NCBI GenBank assembly: GCA_003165095.1
Contig: PLSH01000247.1
Location: forward strand, 1 to 18,769
Reading direction: 5' to 3'
Length of the DNA: 18,769 bases
From: Acidobacteriaceae bacterium
Lineage (GTDB): Bacteria; Acidobacteriota; Terriglobia; Terriglobales; Acidobacteriaceae
Below, one piece after another: positions 7,451 through 14,945 of the stretch. Every line of letters begins with the position of its first letter. Position 1 is the stretch's first letter. Under the pieces are notes generated by a model, which was given only the letters and a program-made list of their open reading frames with translations, searched no databases and was not told the DNA's origin. Both the position numbers and the translations under genes were made by a program.

Positions 7451-8779
7451 ATGACCACCCGCGCCGCGCTGCGGCTTTTTCTGCTTCTCTGTCTCGTTTT
7501 CCTGCCATTTTCGATGGCGCTTTCGGCGCAGAGCAAAAACGGGCTTCCTGCCGGTAAAGACGCCGATTTGCAATTTGTCGTGCTGCTGAGCCGGCACGGT
7601 GTTCGCTCGCCGATTGGCACGACCGGCCAACTGGACAAATATTCGGCGGCGCCGTGGCCGCAGTGGAGTGTGCCGCCGGGTTATCTCACCGCGCACGGCT
7701 ATCAACTGATGAAGCAGTTCGGCGTGTGGGATCGAACTCTGTATTCGGGGAAAGGCTTGCTCTCCACAAGCGGCTGCACAGATGCCGCGCATGTAACCAT
7801 CGTTGCCGATACCGACGAGCGCACACGCGAAACCGGCAAAGCGCTCAGTGAGGGAATGCTTCCCGGGTGCGCGGTCCCGGTGCAGTCGCAGCCCGACGGC
7901 GTCGTGGATCCGCTCTTCCGCTCACTCGATGCCGGCGTTGGGCCTCCGGATTACGCGCTGGCGGCCGCGGCCATCTCCGGCCGCATCGGCGGCGACGCCA
8001 ACAACCTGACGGCGGCTTTCCGGCCGCAGTTGACCGCGCTCGATGACGTGCTGGCCGGTTGCGGCAATGTCCAGACCACGAATCCAAAGCGCACATCGAT
8101 CTTCTACATTCCGGCCGGCCTTTCTCCCGGCTCCGGCGGCCGTCCGGCTACGTTGAGCGGCCCGCTCAGTACCGCTTCGACCATGGCTGAGAATCTGCTG
8201 CTCGAATACTCCGAGGGCATGAGCGACGCGAATACCGGCTGGGGATGCGTGGACGGCGCCAGGGTGCGCAGCCTGATGCAACTGAACATTGCGGGCTGGG
8301 ATTATGCGGTGCGCACGCCCGCCGTGGCGCGCATGTACGCGTCCTATCTTCTGGATCGCATTGAAAAGAGCATGGAACAGCGGGTTACGGGCAAACCCGT
8401 TGCAGGAGCGGTGAGCAAGCCCGGCGACCGGATACTGATCCTGGTGGGGCACGACACCAACATCGCCACAATCTCCGCCGCTCTTGGCATCGACTGGATT
8501 GTCGATGGCCGGGTTGACGATACGCCTCCGGGCGGCGCATTGGCGTTTGAACTATGGCGCACCCGCAAGGATGGCAAGCTGTTTGTGCGGATCGAGTACA
8601 CCGCCCAGACCCTGGAGCAGATGCGCCAGGCGCAGACGCTCAGCGCCGCCAATCCTCCGGCGCGGGAGCCGGTGTTTGTGCCCGGATGCAGCGGCGCAGA
8701 CCTGTCGTGCACATGGGCCGGTTTCAACGCCGCCATGCATAACGCCATCGATCCGCGCTTCGTGAACTCGCAACATTAG
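7451..8779 (+). CDS. Secreted histidine acid phosphatase (phytase / glucose-1-phosphatase type)
   Basis: A 442-residue protein with a signal peptide (about 1-27, ending ALSAQ). The catalytic RHGVRSP (48-54) supplies the nucleophilic His49 and the phosphate-binding Arg residues. The ADTDERTRETG segment (119-129) matches the conserved Arg-containing strand of AppA/Agp enzymes. GHDTNIA (333-339) carries the second catalytic His334 and proton donor Asp335. All key residues of branch-2 histidine phosphatases are present, so the enzyme should be active, releasing phosphate from phytate or sugar phosphates in the periplasm or outside. Several Cys residues (109, 140, 204, 266, 413, 420) could form disulfides in the exported protein. 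It is followed after 106 bp by the GH105 gene on the same strand, likely co-transcribed, and is divergent from the ROK regulator. Phytase and glucose-1-phosphatase activity cannot be separated from sequence alone. Confidence 0.92.
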   Translation: MTTRAALRLFLLLCLVFLPFSMALSAQSKNGLPAGKDADLQFVVLLSRHGVRSPIGTTGQLDKYSAAPWPQWSVPPGYLTAHGYQLMKQFGVWDRTLYSGKGLLSTSGCTDAAHVTIVADTDERTRETGKALSEGMLPGCAVPVQSQPDGVVDPLFRSLDAGVGPPDYALAAAAISGRIGGDANNLTAAFRPQLTALDDVLAGCGNVQTTNPKRTSIFYIPAGLSPGSGGRPATLSGPLSTASTMAENLLLEYSEGMSDANTGWGCVDGARVRSLMQLNIAGWDYAVRTPAVARMYASYLLDRIEKSMEQRVTGKPVAGAVSKPGDRILILVGHDTNIATISAALGIDWIVDGRVDDTPPGGALAFELWRTRKDGKLFVRIEYTAQTLEQMRQAQTLSAANPPAREPVFVPGCSGADLSCTWAGFNAAMHNAIDPRFVNSQH

Positions 8780-8812
8780 CTTAGCGGACGCAATCGCTTC
8801 CGCCCCGTTGCC

Positions 8813-8847
8813 TTTGCCGCCAGGCAGTATCATCGACTGCAGGCAAA
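8813..8847 (+). repeat. Two-part stem-loop in the phosphatase-GH105 gap
   Basis: TTTGCC (8813-8818) pairs with GGCAAA (8842-8847), enclosing GCAGT (8824-8828) paired with ACTGC (8836-8840) around a 7-nt loop. No T-tract follows. It may stabilise or attenuate the downstream message, about 40 nt before the GH105 start. Confidence 0.35.
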
Positions 8848-8885
8848 ATGAGCAGGATCGACGATCGCCGCAAGAGGAAATGCGC

Positions 8886-9968
8886 ATGAATGTTTTTCTA
8901 AAGGTTGCAGCTTTTGGATTGCTATTGCCCGCGGCAGCCGCTCCCGCGGCGGCGCAGCAGAACTTCTTCAGCAACTGGCCGGCGGGGGATTCTCCTCAAG
9001 AGGTGGGCAAGCGGCTGGCCGAGCACTTCATCACCAGCCCGCACCAGGGCAAGGGGACCATTTTTTACGGTGAGGTCGGTACTTGGTACGGAGCGCTGAC
9101 CTTCGCTCAATTGACGGGCGACAACGACCTGCGCGACCGGCTGATCAAAAAATTCGATCCGCTGATGCCGGGCGGCGCCGAGGCCGACAAGATTCCCAAG
9201 CGCGACCACGTGGATGACTCCATCTTCGGCATTGTTCCGCTGCAGATCGGGATGGAAACCAAGGACCAGAAGTATCTCGACTACGGGAAGTCGTTTGCCG
9301 ACCGGCAGTGGGTCGATCCGCAGCCCGACGGCCTGTCGCACGAGACGCGCTACTGGATCGACGACATGTATATGTTGACGATTCTGCAGTTGGAAGCGTA
9401 TCGCGCCACCGGCGACAAGATGTATCTCGACCGGGACGCGAACGAGATGGCTTCTTATCTCGACAAGCTGCAGCAGCCGAATGGCCTCTTCTACCACGCG
9501 CCGGATGTGCCGTTTTTCTGGGGCCGCGGCGACGGATGGGTTGCGGCGGGGATGGCGGAGATGCTGCGTGATTTGCCCGCCGATCATCCGCAGCGGGCGC
9601 GCATCATGAAGGGCTACAAGCTGATGATGGCCGCGCTGCTCCAGTACCAGAGCAAGGACGGCACGTGGCGCCAGCTCATTGACGATGACGCAGCGTGGCC
9701 GGAGAGCTCCGGCTCGGCCATGTTTACGTTTGCCCTGATTACCGGCGTGAAGAACGGCTGGCTCGATTCGAACACGTATGGGCCGGCTGCGCGGAAGGCG
9801 TGGATCGCGGTGACCGGGTACATCGACCAGAACGACGACGTGACCCAGGTCTGCGAAGGCACCAGCAAGAAGGACGACCGGGAATATTACCTGGAGCGCG
9901 GGCGGCGGACAGGCGACTTCCACGGACAGGCTCCGGTTCTGTGGGCGGCCTCGGCGCTGCTGCGGTAG
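8886..9968 (+). CDS. Secreted glycoside hydrolase family 105-type unsaturated rhamnogalacturonyl hydrolase
   Basis: A 360-residue protein with a signal peptide (about 1-24, ending AAAAQ). The rest is an (alpha/alpha)6-barrel of GH105/GH88 type: DHVDDSIFG (107-115), RYWIDDMYM (155-163) holding the probable catalytic Asp159/160, and the highly typical FWGRGDGWVAAG (211-222). A late histidine (FHGQAPVLWAASALL) lies at the C-terminus, as in YteR-like enzymes. Such enzymes remove the unsaturated galacturonyl residue left by rhamnogalacturonan lyases, or ulvan-type unsaturated uronyl residues; the exact substrate is not certain. Two ATGs are close together (8880 and 8886). The second is chosen because GAGG (8874-8877) is then 8 nt away, against 2 nt for the first. 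Most YteR-type proteins are cytoplasmic, so export is a notable feature. It ends 21 bp before the convergent RlpA gene. Confidence 0.88.
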   Translation: MNVFLKVAAFGLLLPAAAAPAAAQQNFFSNWPAGDSPQEVGKRLAEHFITSPHQGKGTIFYGEVGTWYGALTFAQLTGDNDLRDRLIKKFDPLMPGGAEADKIPKRDHVDDSIFGIVPLQIGMETKDQKYLDYGKSFADRQWVDPQPDGLSHETRYWIDDMYMLTILQLEAYRATGDKMYLDRDANEMASYLDKLQQPNGLFYHAPDVPFFWGRGDGWVAAGMAEMLRDLPADHPQRARIMKGYKLMMAALLQYQSKDGTWRQLIDDDAAWPESSGSAMFTFALITGVKNGWLDSNTYGPAARKAWIAVTGYIDQNDDVTQVCEGTSKKDDREYYLERGRRTGDFHGQAPVLWAASALLR

Positions 9969-9989
9969 GGACTGCAGCTCGCCGGTGCG

Positions 9990-10814
9990 TCAGTCCAGCC
10001 GCGTCAGGTACGCTTCGCCTTCGCTGGGCCTCAGATGGTTCGCGATGTACTCGGCCATCTGCCGGTTGTCGCCCTGCGGACGGATGCGGACCCAGTAGCT
10101 TTTCTCTCCCGGGAACTCGATCACGTTGGAGTCAGCGTATTTGCGCAACAGCTGCTTCTTGAGCTTGTTGGCGGCGCGCTCACTGTGGAATGCGCCGATC
10201 TGCACGCACCAGCGTCCGCCTGAATTGATTGATTTTGGGGTCTGGTAGACGTCAATGCGGACACGCGCCATGCCCGCGCGGTAAACGCCGGTGGCCTTGG
10301 CTGAGGCAATGGTCAGGTCGAGAACCCTGTCTTCGACAAACGGGCCGCGGTCGGTGATGCGCATGGCGCCGGACTGGCCGGTTTCGAGATTGGTGACCAC
10401 GATCAGCGAGCCCATCGGCAGGGTGCGATGCGCGGCGGTCATGGCGCGGTCGTCGAAGACCTGTCCGTTGGCTGATTTGCGTCCCTTGTAAGGCGCGGTA
10501 TACCAGGTGGCGTAGCCCACTTGCGTCAAGATCGGTTTGTGCGTGGCTACATAGTCAAGGTCGGCGGCGTTGACGCCTCCGGGCGGCGCAGGGTTGAAGG
10601 GAATGCGCGCCACCGGCGGTGTGTTTTGGGTTTCGGAGCCGTTGGCCGTGGGCGGTGTGTAAACCCGCTGTGGCGGCAGCGCCTGCGGCGGCGTCGCCTG
10701 GGCTTGATTGCGATGCACGCATCCGGTCACGCCGAGCAGCGCAAAGGCCAGCCCGGCCAGGCAGGCCAGTTGGGCCCGTCGGCAGCCAGCTCGCGATGGG
10801 GGGGGCACGGCCAT
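9990..10814 (-). CDS. rlpA: RlpA-like septal lytic transglycosylase lipoprotein with SPOR domain
   Basis: A 274-residue protein. The N-terminus is a lipoprotein signal with lipobox VTGC (Cys32), followed by a proline-rich linker (about 38-80). The double-psi beta-barrel RlpA domain spans about 98-190: GYATWY, SANGQVFD, MTAAHRTLPMGS and RITDRGPF are all present, including the His and Asp needed for activity in characterised RlpA enzymes. A SPOR domain (about 200-262, GRWCVQIGAFHSERAANKL) should bind denuded peptidoglycan at the division septum. RlpA cuts such glycans in the periplasm from an outer-membrane anchor. The ATG at 10814 overlaps the stop codon of the upstream small gene (TGATG), indicating translational coupling; a TTG one codon earlier is less likely. 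It is convergent with the GH105 gene. Confidence 0.92.
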   Translation of the reverse strand: MAVPPPSRAGCRRAQLACLAGLAFALLGVTGCVHRNQAQATPPQALPPQRVYTPPTANGSETQNTPPVARIPFNPAPPGGVNAADLDYVATHKPILTQVGYATWYTAPYKGRKSANGQVFDDRAMTAAHRTLPMGSLIVVTNLETGQSGAMRITDRGPFVEDRVLDLTIASAKATGVYRAGMARVRIDVYQTPKSINSGGRWCVQIGAFHSERAANKLKKQLLRKYADSNVIEFPGEKSYWVRIRPQGDNRQMAEYIANHLRPSEGEAYLTRLD

Positions 10815-11071
10815 CAAGGATGCGGGTCCTTATCGCCTGGGGGTGGAGTGCCGGGCTGGCGATCCATGCGATCGGCGAGATTGCGCAGCCTGTCGGCCAC
10901 GGTGCGCATGGCGGAGATCGACTCGCGGCGTACCTGCGGGATCACGGCGTCGTTCACGTAGGCGGCGGCGTGGCGCAGTTCCATCTCGATTAACTCGATG
11001 GCCTCTTCAATGCGCTGGCCGACACTGGGGCCCGGGCCCGGAGGCGGTGGTGGAGGGGGATAGCTGCTCAT
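10814..11071 (-). CDS. Small proline-rich, helical protein of unknown function, coupled to rlpA
   Basis: An 85-residue protein. It has a Pro/Gly-rich N-terminus (residues 5-15), a central charged helix (about 18-70; EEAIELIEMELRHAAAYVND and RRESISAMRTVADRLRNLADRM) and a Pro/Gly/Asp tail. There is no signal peptide or membrane helix, so it is likely cytoplasmic. Its TGA shares a base with the rlpA ATG, so the two should be translated from one message. No strong ribosome site precedes its ATG at 11071. I do not recognise the family. The helix could form a small bundle or a binding surface, and a role alongside RlpA in cell-wall biology is only a guess from coupling. Confidence 0.7.
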   Translation of the reverse strand: MSSYPPPPPPPGPGPSVGQRIEEAIELIEMELRHAAAYVNDAVIPQVRRESISAMRTVADRLRNLADRMDRQPGTPPPGDKDPHP

Positions 11072-11288
11072 AGTTCACACACTTTCGCCGGCAACCTGAG
11101 GGCTGCGGCTGTCCTCAGTCTGCTGGACACTTTGCGGTGCGTCAATGGCGGAACGGGCAGGGGTGCCGCAAACGTCACTATGCGCCGGAACCGGCTCGCG
11201 CGTCATCCTATAAAGACTGCAAGGGAATAGATTCCGCGGCAAAAAGTGCCTTTTCAGGAAAATCCGCGTCAGAAATGAAGGGCAGCAG

Positions 11289-11316
11289 TTGACAAAAGGT
11301 CCTCGGCGCCGAGAAT
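11289..11316 (+). promoter_or_regulatory. Candidate promoter of the exported protein gene
   Basis: A perfect TTGACA (11289-11294) is followed after 16 bp by GAGAAT (11311-11316), a 4-of-6 match to the -10 consensus. It lies 35-150 bp before the possible starts of the next gene. Confidence 0.35.
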
Positions 11317-11350
11317 AGAGTCCGACCGTCCGGCCGCAGCGGGTCATGTC

Positions 11351-12385
11351 TTGAGACAGAGTGTGCGAACATACCTCCAGCAAGCGAGAGGCCGATTCTT
11401 GGCAAGACAAACACTAGGCAGCAAAGGGCGCGGGCGCAGCCGGAGATGGACGCGGCTGATGGTCCTGGCGCTGTTGCCCGCGATGCTGTTGTCGCTGGGT
11501 GGCCGGGGCTGGGCAGGGGAACCGGAACGCGTGGAAGCCGCGCTGCCCGATGCGCCGCAACCGCAGAATACGACTGACTCCAAGCCGGCCACTGCAAAAC
11601 CGGCTGCGGGCACACCGGCGCCCGCAAACCCCTGCGACGTGAAAAACGCCGGTGCGAGCATGGCGGCTACGGCGGCAACGAGAGCCGCCGCGGTTTCCGC
11701 ATCGGGCACGTCGGGAACAGCCGGCAATCCCGCGGTGGTGGAGTCGGTGCTGTGCGTGCCGCATCTTCCCATCATCAACTGGTATGCGCGTTTTCTGAAT
11801 GGGCCGGAAGTGAAGCCGCTGACGCCTCTTGAAAAGGCCCACCTGGCCGGGCGCAACCTGATCGACCCCTTCAACCTGATGACCATCCTGGGCGCGGCCG
11901 GCATCTCCGTGGCCGCCAATTCTCACTCGCCCTACGGGCCGGGAATGACCGGCTGGGGCCGCTACTCCGGCGTCAGCTTTACGCAGGACATGACCGGCGA
12001 GTTTTTCGGCACCTTCCTGATCCCTTCCATCGTTCACCAGGATCCGCACTACCATCGCATGCCCACGGCCGGCATCGCGCGGCGGATCTTCCACTGCATC
12101 GACCAGATTGCGTGGACCCAGGGCGACAACGGCAAGGGGATGTTGAATTATGCCGACCTGGTGGGTTTTGCGATCGACGACGAGATCGGGAATTTCTACG
12201 TGCCCGGACAACAGACAAACCTCCGGGCGAGCGCGGAGCGCTACGCGACCGGGCTGGCTACCGCGCCGGTCGACAACTTCATTACCGAGTTCCTGCCCGA
12301 CATCGCCAGCCATTTCCACGTGCGCGTAGTGCTGGTGCAGCGCATCATCAACCAGGTGGCGAAGACCGAGAATAACGGGCAGTAG
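11351..12385 (+). CDS. Exported protein of unknown function, conserved type in Terriglobia
   Basis: The frame gives up to 344 residues from a TTG at 11351. Other possible starts are GTG at 11363 and ATG at 11459; none has a good ribosome site, so the N-terminus is uncertain. A basic stretch (RGRSRRWTR) is followed by a hydrophobic signal (MVLALLPAMLLSLG) and cleavage near GWAGEPE. Next comes an Ala/Thr/Pro-rich low-complexity segment (about 60-125). The C-terminal half is ordered and looks like a family I know from Acidobacteriota genomes, with segments GRYSGVSFTQDMTGEFFGTF and PSIVHQDPHYHRM, usually annotated as hypothetical. No catalytic motif is evident; it may sit in the periplasm or outer membrane. 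It precedes the two kelch genes on the same strand but probably has its own transcript. Confidence 0.75.
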   Translation: MRQSVRTYLQQARGRFLARQTLGSKGRGRSRRWTRLMVLALLPAMLLSLGGRGWAGEPERVEAALPDAPQPQNTTDSKPATAKPAAGTPAPANPCDVKNAGASMAATAATRAAAVSASGTSGTAGNPAVVESVLCVPHLPIINWYARFLNGPEVKPLTPLEKAHLAGRNLIDPFNLMTILGAAGISVAANSHSPYGPGMTGWGRYSGVSFTQDMTGEFFGTFLIPSIVHQDPHYHRMPTAGIARRIFHCIDQIAWTQGDNGKGMLNYADLVGFAIDDEIGNFYVPGQQTNLRASAERYATGLATAPVDNFITEFLPDIASHFHVRVVLVQRIINQVAKTENNGQ

Positions 12386-12441
12386 CGGAGCCGGCTGTGC
12401 GCCAGCACGCATTTTAGTAAGGGCGGGATGGTGTGTCACAT

Positions 12442-12468
12442 TTGAAGCCGCCAGACCCGCAGTACAAT
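12442..12468 (+). promoter_or_regulatory. Candidate promoter of the first kelch gene
   Basis: TACAAT (12463-12468) is a 5-of-6 -10 box with TTGAAG (12442-12447) 15 bp upstream, a short spacer. The same decamer GTACAATTCG recurs before the second kelch gene at 14846-14855. A start near 12475 would leave a leader of about 25 nt. Confidence 0.4.
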
Positions 12469-12499
12469 TCGCTGGGGCCGGCGTTCAGGGGACGTTCCG

Positions 12500-14746
12500 A
12501 TGCATGTAAGGAAAAGACATTTGCTGACAGGGTCGTTGCTGGGATGCCTGCTTGCACTTGCCGGGATTTCCCTGCCTGCCGGGGCGCAAACAACTCCATC
12601 AAATGAATGGACATGGATGGGGGGAAACAACGCGGGTGGGCCCCTCGACTATCAGCCCGGAGTGTACGGAACGCTGGAAACGCCTGCGGCCGGGAACATT
12701 CCCAGTGGCCGCACTTACGCCGTGAGCTGGACTGACAAAAATGGCCGGCTGTGGCTCTTTGGCGGCACGTTCCTAACCACGTATCTGACCTATCTGAACG
12801 ATCTGTGGGTATACGATCCCGCGACCAGCGAGTGGGCATGGATGGCCGGCAGCAGCACTGAGAGCTGCGGCGTCAATGGATGCGGCCAGTCCGGGGTCTA
12901 CGGCACATTGGGGAAAGCCGCGGCGGGAAATACTCCAGGCGGCCGCGACAGCGCCGCGAGTTGGACTGATTCGAACGGGAAGTTGTGGCTCTTTGGCGGA
13001 TCAGGCTTCGACTTCATCGGACAGTGGGGCATTCTCAACGACATGTGGGTCTTCGACCCGTCGATCAACCAATGGGCTTGGATGGGTGGGAGCAACACGC
13101 TGCCCGGAGACAACACGGGCCCAGCCGGAGTGTATGGAACGCTGGGAACGCCCTCTGCCGCCAATCACCCCGGAGGCCTTTTCCTGGCATCGAGTTGGAG
13201 CGACCAGAGGGGGAACGGGTGGGTTTTTGGGGGATGGGGCAACGACGCCAACGGTTTGAATGGTATGCCCAACGATCTTTGGGAGTTTTATCCCTCGACA
13301 GGCGAATGGGCGTGGATGGACGGCAGCAGCACCTTCAGCAACCCGTGGATCCAGCCCAGCGTTTACGGTGCGCTGGGCACTCCGGGCGCCGGGAACATTC
13401 CGGGAACGCGTTGGGAGTCGGCAACTTGGACCGATGAGAACGGCAACCTGTGGTTGTTTGGCGGCGGGGGATTCGACGCCGATCAGAATCAGGGCTACCT
13501 GAACGAGCTGTGGGAGTTCAACACGTCGTCGAACGAGTGGGCCTGGATGGGCGGGAACCCGACCATGCTCTGCGGGCCCAACAGCGAGAAACAGAACTGC
13601 GGCCGAGCCGGCGTTTACGGCACCCGAGGTACGCCTGCCGCGGGGAACATTCCGGGAGGACGCCAATCCGCCGTGAGTTGGACGGACACGGAAGGCCACT
13701 TTTGGCTCTTTGGAGGGCTGGGATTCAATGGCAATGGAGCCTATACCGACCTGAACGACCTTTGGGAGTTCAATCCATCCACCGGTGAGTGGACGTGGAT
13801 GGATGGGGAAGCAATCGCACAGTCGGGAGCGGGTGTATACGGCAACCTGGGTGTTCCCGCAGCCGGAAATATACCGGGAGAGCGCGATGGGGCCGTCGGC
13901 TGGGTCGACAACAGCGGCAATCTCTGGCTCTTCGGCGGCAACGCCGTGGACGTCAACGGTGTGATTGGGTTTCCCAACGATCTTTGGGAATATCAACTGC
14001 CCAGCACGGTCACTGATTCGCCAGCCGCGACGCCCGTTTTCTCGCCCGAAGCGGGCACCTACGCGTCAGCCCAGTCAGTCACCATCACCAGCGCGACTCC
14101 AGAAGCGGCCATCTACTACACCACGGATGGAACTACGCCGACCACAAGTTCAACCGCCTATACCGGCCCGATCGGGGTCTCATCGACAGAAACGATCAAG
14201 GCGATTGCGACGGCCAGCGGCTATCTGGCCAGCGCCGTAGCAATCGCGACTTACACTATCCCACCGGACTTCACCCTGACCATCAATCCTGCATCCGTCG
14301 CGGTCCAATCCGGAAAGAGCGGCACAACCACAGTTACGGTGCAGGGTGAGAATGGGTTTGGTTCCAATGTCTCGTTCGCTTGCTCAGGGTTGCCTGAAGG
14401 CGCTGCTTGCAGCTTCGCCCTGCAGACCGCGCCGACGACTCAGTACATTACACAAACGACTTTGACTGTAACCACCTCCGAGACGACCGCTCGCCTCCAT
14501 CGCAGTGGCCGGCCACTGATTCCAAGTTCGGTTCTGGCGGTTGCGCTTTGCTGCTTCGGTTGGAAGAAGCGGCGACGCTTGCAGATGTTGCTGTTGCTGG
14601 CAGTGAGCGCCGCAGGGTTGAGCCTGCTGAACGGATGCAGTGCATCCCTGATTACCTTCACTCAAACCACCACGTCGACGATCACCGTAACCGCTACCTC
14701 CGGCTCGCTGAAGCACACGGCTCCATTCCTGTTAACTGTGAACTGA
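12500..14746 (+). CDS. Secreted kelch-repeat protein with one chitobiase-C module and a split C-terminal Ig-like domain (paralog 1)
   Basis: A 748-residue protein. A signal peptide (about 1-30, ending PAGAQ) is followed by six kelch-like repeats of about 65-90 residues (about 35-500), each running from a W-x-W-M start through GVYGTLGTPAAGNIPG and WLFGG to LNDLWEF; this should form a six-bladed propeller. Then comes one chitobiase/hexosaminidase C-terminal-like module (510-587, AIYYTTDGTTPTTSS) and an Ig-like domain from about 589. Its end contains a hydrophobic helix, KKRRR (689-693), a second helix and LLNGC (Cys713), then beta-rich sequence to the C-terminus (ITVTATSGSLKHTAPF). The start has AGGGGA about 7 nt upstream. 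Likely exported and surface-attached; carbohydrate or protein binding is inferred from the modules. It is 45-60% similar by eye to the next gene, its tandem paralog. Confidence 0.88.
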   Translation: MHVRKRHLLTGSLLGCLLALAGISLPAGAQTTPSNEWTWMGGNNAGGPLDYQPGVYGTLETPAAGNIPSGRTYAVSWTDKNGRLWLFGGTFLTTYLTYLNDLWVYDPATSEWAWMAGSSTESCGVNGCGQSGVYGTLGKAAAGNTPGGRDSAASWTDSNGKLWLFGGSGFDFIGQWGILNDMWVFDPSINQWAWMGGSNTLPGDNTGPAGVYGTLGTPSAANHPGGLFLASSWSDQRGNGWVFGGWGNDANGLNGMPNDLWEFYPSTGEWAWMDGSSTFSNPWIQPSVYGALGTPGAGNIPGTRWESATWTDENGNLWLFGGGGFDADQNQGYLNELWEFNTSSNEWAWMGGNPTMLCGPNSEKQNCGRAGVYGTRGTPAAGNIPGGRQSAVSWTDTEGHFWLFGGLGFNGNGAYTDLNDLWEFNPSTGEWTWMDGEAIAQSGAGVYGNLGVPAAGNIPGERDGAVGWVDNSGNLWLFGGNAVDVNGVIGFPNDLWEYQLPSTVTDSPAATPVFSPEAGTYASAQSVTITSATPEAAIYYTTDGTTPTTSSTAYTGPIGVSSTETIKAIATASGYLASAVAIATYTIPPDFTLTINPASVAVQSGKSGTTTVTVQGENGFGSNVSFACSGLPEGAACSFALQTAPTTQYITQTTLTVTTSETTARLHRSGRPLIPSSVLAVALCCFGWKKRRRLQMLLLLAVSAAGLSLLNGCSASLITFTQTTTSTITVTATSGSLKHTAPFLLTVN
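12602..14000 (+). repeat. Six kelch-like repeats encoded in paralog 1
   Basis: Six in-frame units begin at a (N/G/S)-E/Q-W-x-W-M motif and end at NDLW/NELW/NDMW. They are the propeller blades described in the CDS entry. Confidence 0.85.
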
Positions 14747-14805
14747 CCCCTTCGCACGACCGCGTGAAACGCTCGGGATCCGGGCTGAGCCTCTGTTGGC
14801 TCTTG

Positions 14806-14826
14806 GCCGGGAATCAAGTTTCCGGC
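14806..14826 (+). terminator. Hairpin between the two kelch genes, possible weak terminator
   Basis: GCCGGGAA (14806-14813) pairs with TTTCCGGC (14819-14826) around a 5-nt loop, with one G-T pair. A smaller GAGCC/GGCTC hairpin lies just before it (14787-14802). There is no T-tract after either beyond TT, so termination is only possible. Confidence 0.35.
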
Positions 14827-14845
14827 TCAAAACCGATAATTTCAC

Positions 14846-14855
14846 GTACAATTCG
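14846..14855 (+). promoter_or_regulatory. Candidate -10 element of the second kelch gene
   Basis: GTACAATTCG is identical to the decamer upstream of paralog 1. It contains TACAAT (14847-14852), but I see no good -35 hexamer at 16-18 bp. A start near 14859 would leave a leader of about 87 nt. Confidence 0.3.
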
Positions 14856-14945
14856 ATGACACAGCGCTCTCTTGAAGAACCGCCGGGCGGATCTTCTTTC
14901 TCCTGAGTGCGCGGCAAGCCCATTGACCGCTCAGAGGAAATTCCC

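Noticed and set aside
8922..9923. Long antisense frame opposite the GH105 gene
   Set aside because: Shadow of a GC-rich gene; no signal, motif or ribosome site, and the plus-strand product is a clear GH105 protein.
11414..12439. Long antisense frame opposite the exported protein gene
   Set aside because: Arg/His/Gly-rich shadow translation without family features.
13001..13996. Long antisense frame opposite the first kelch gene
   Set aside because: Its apparent repeats mirror the kelch repeats on the coding strand.
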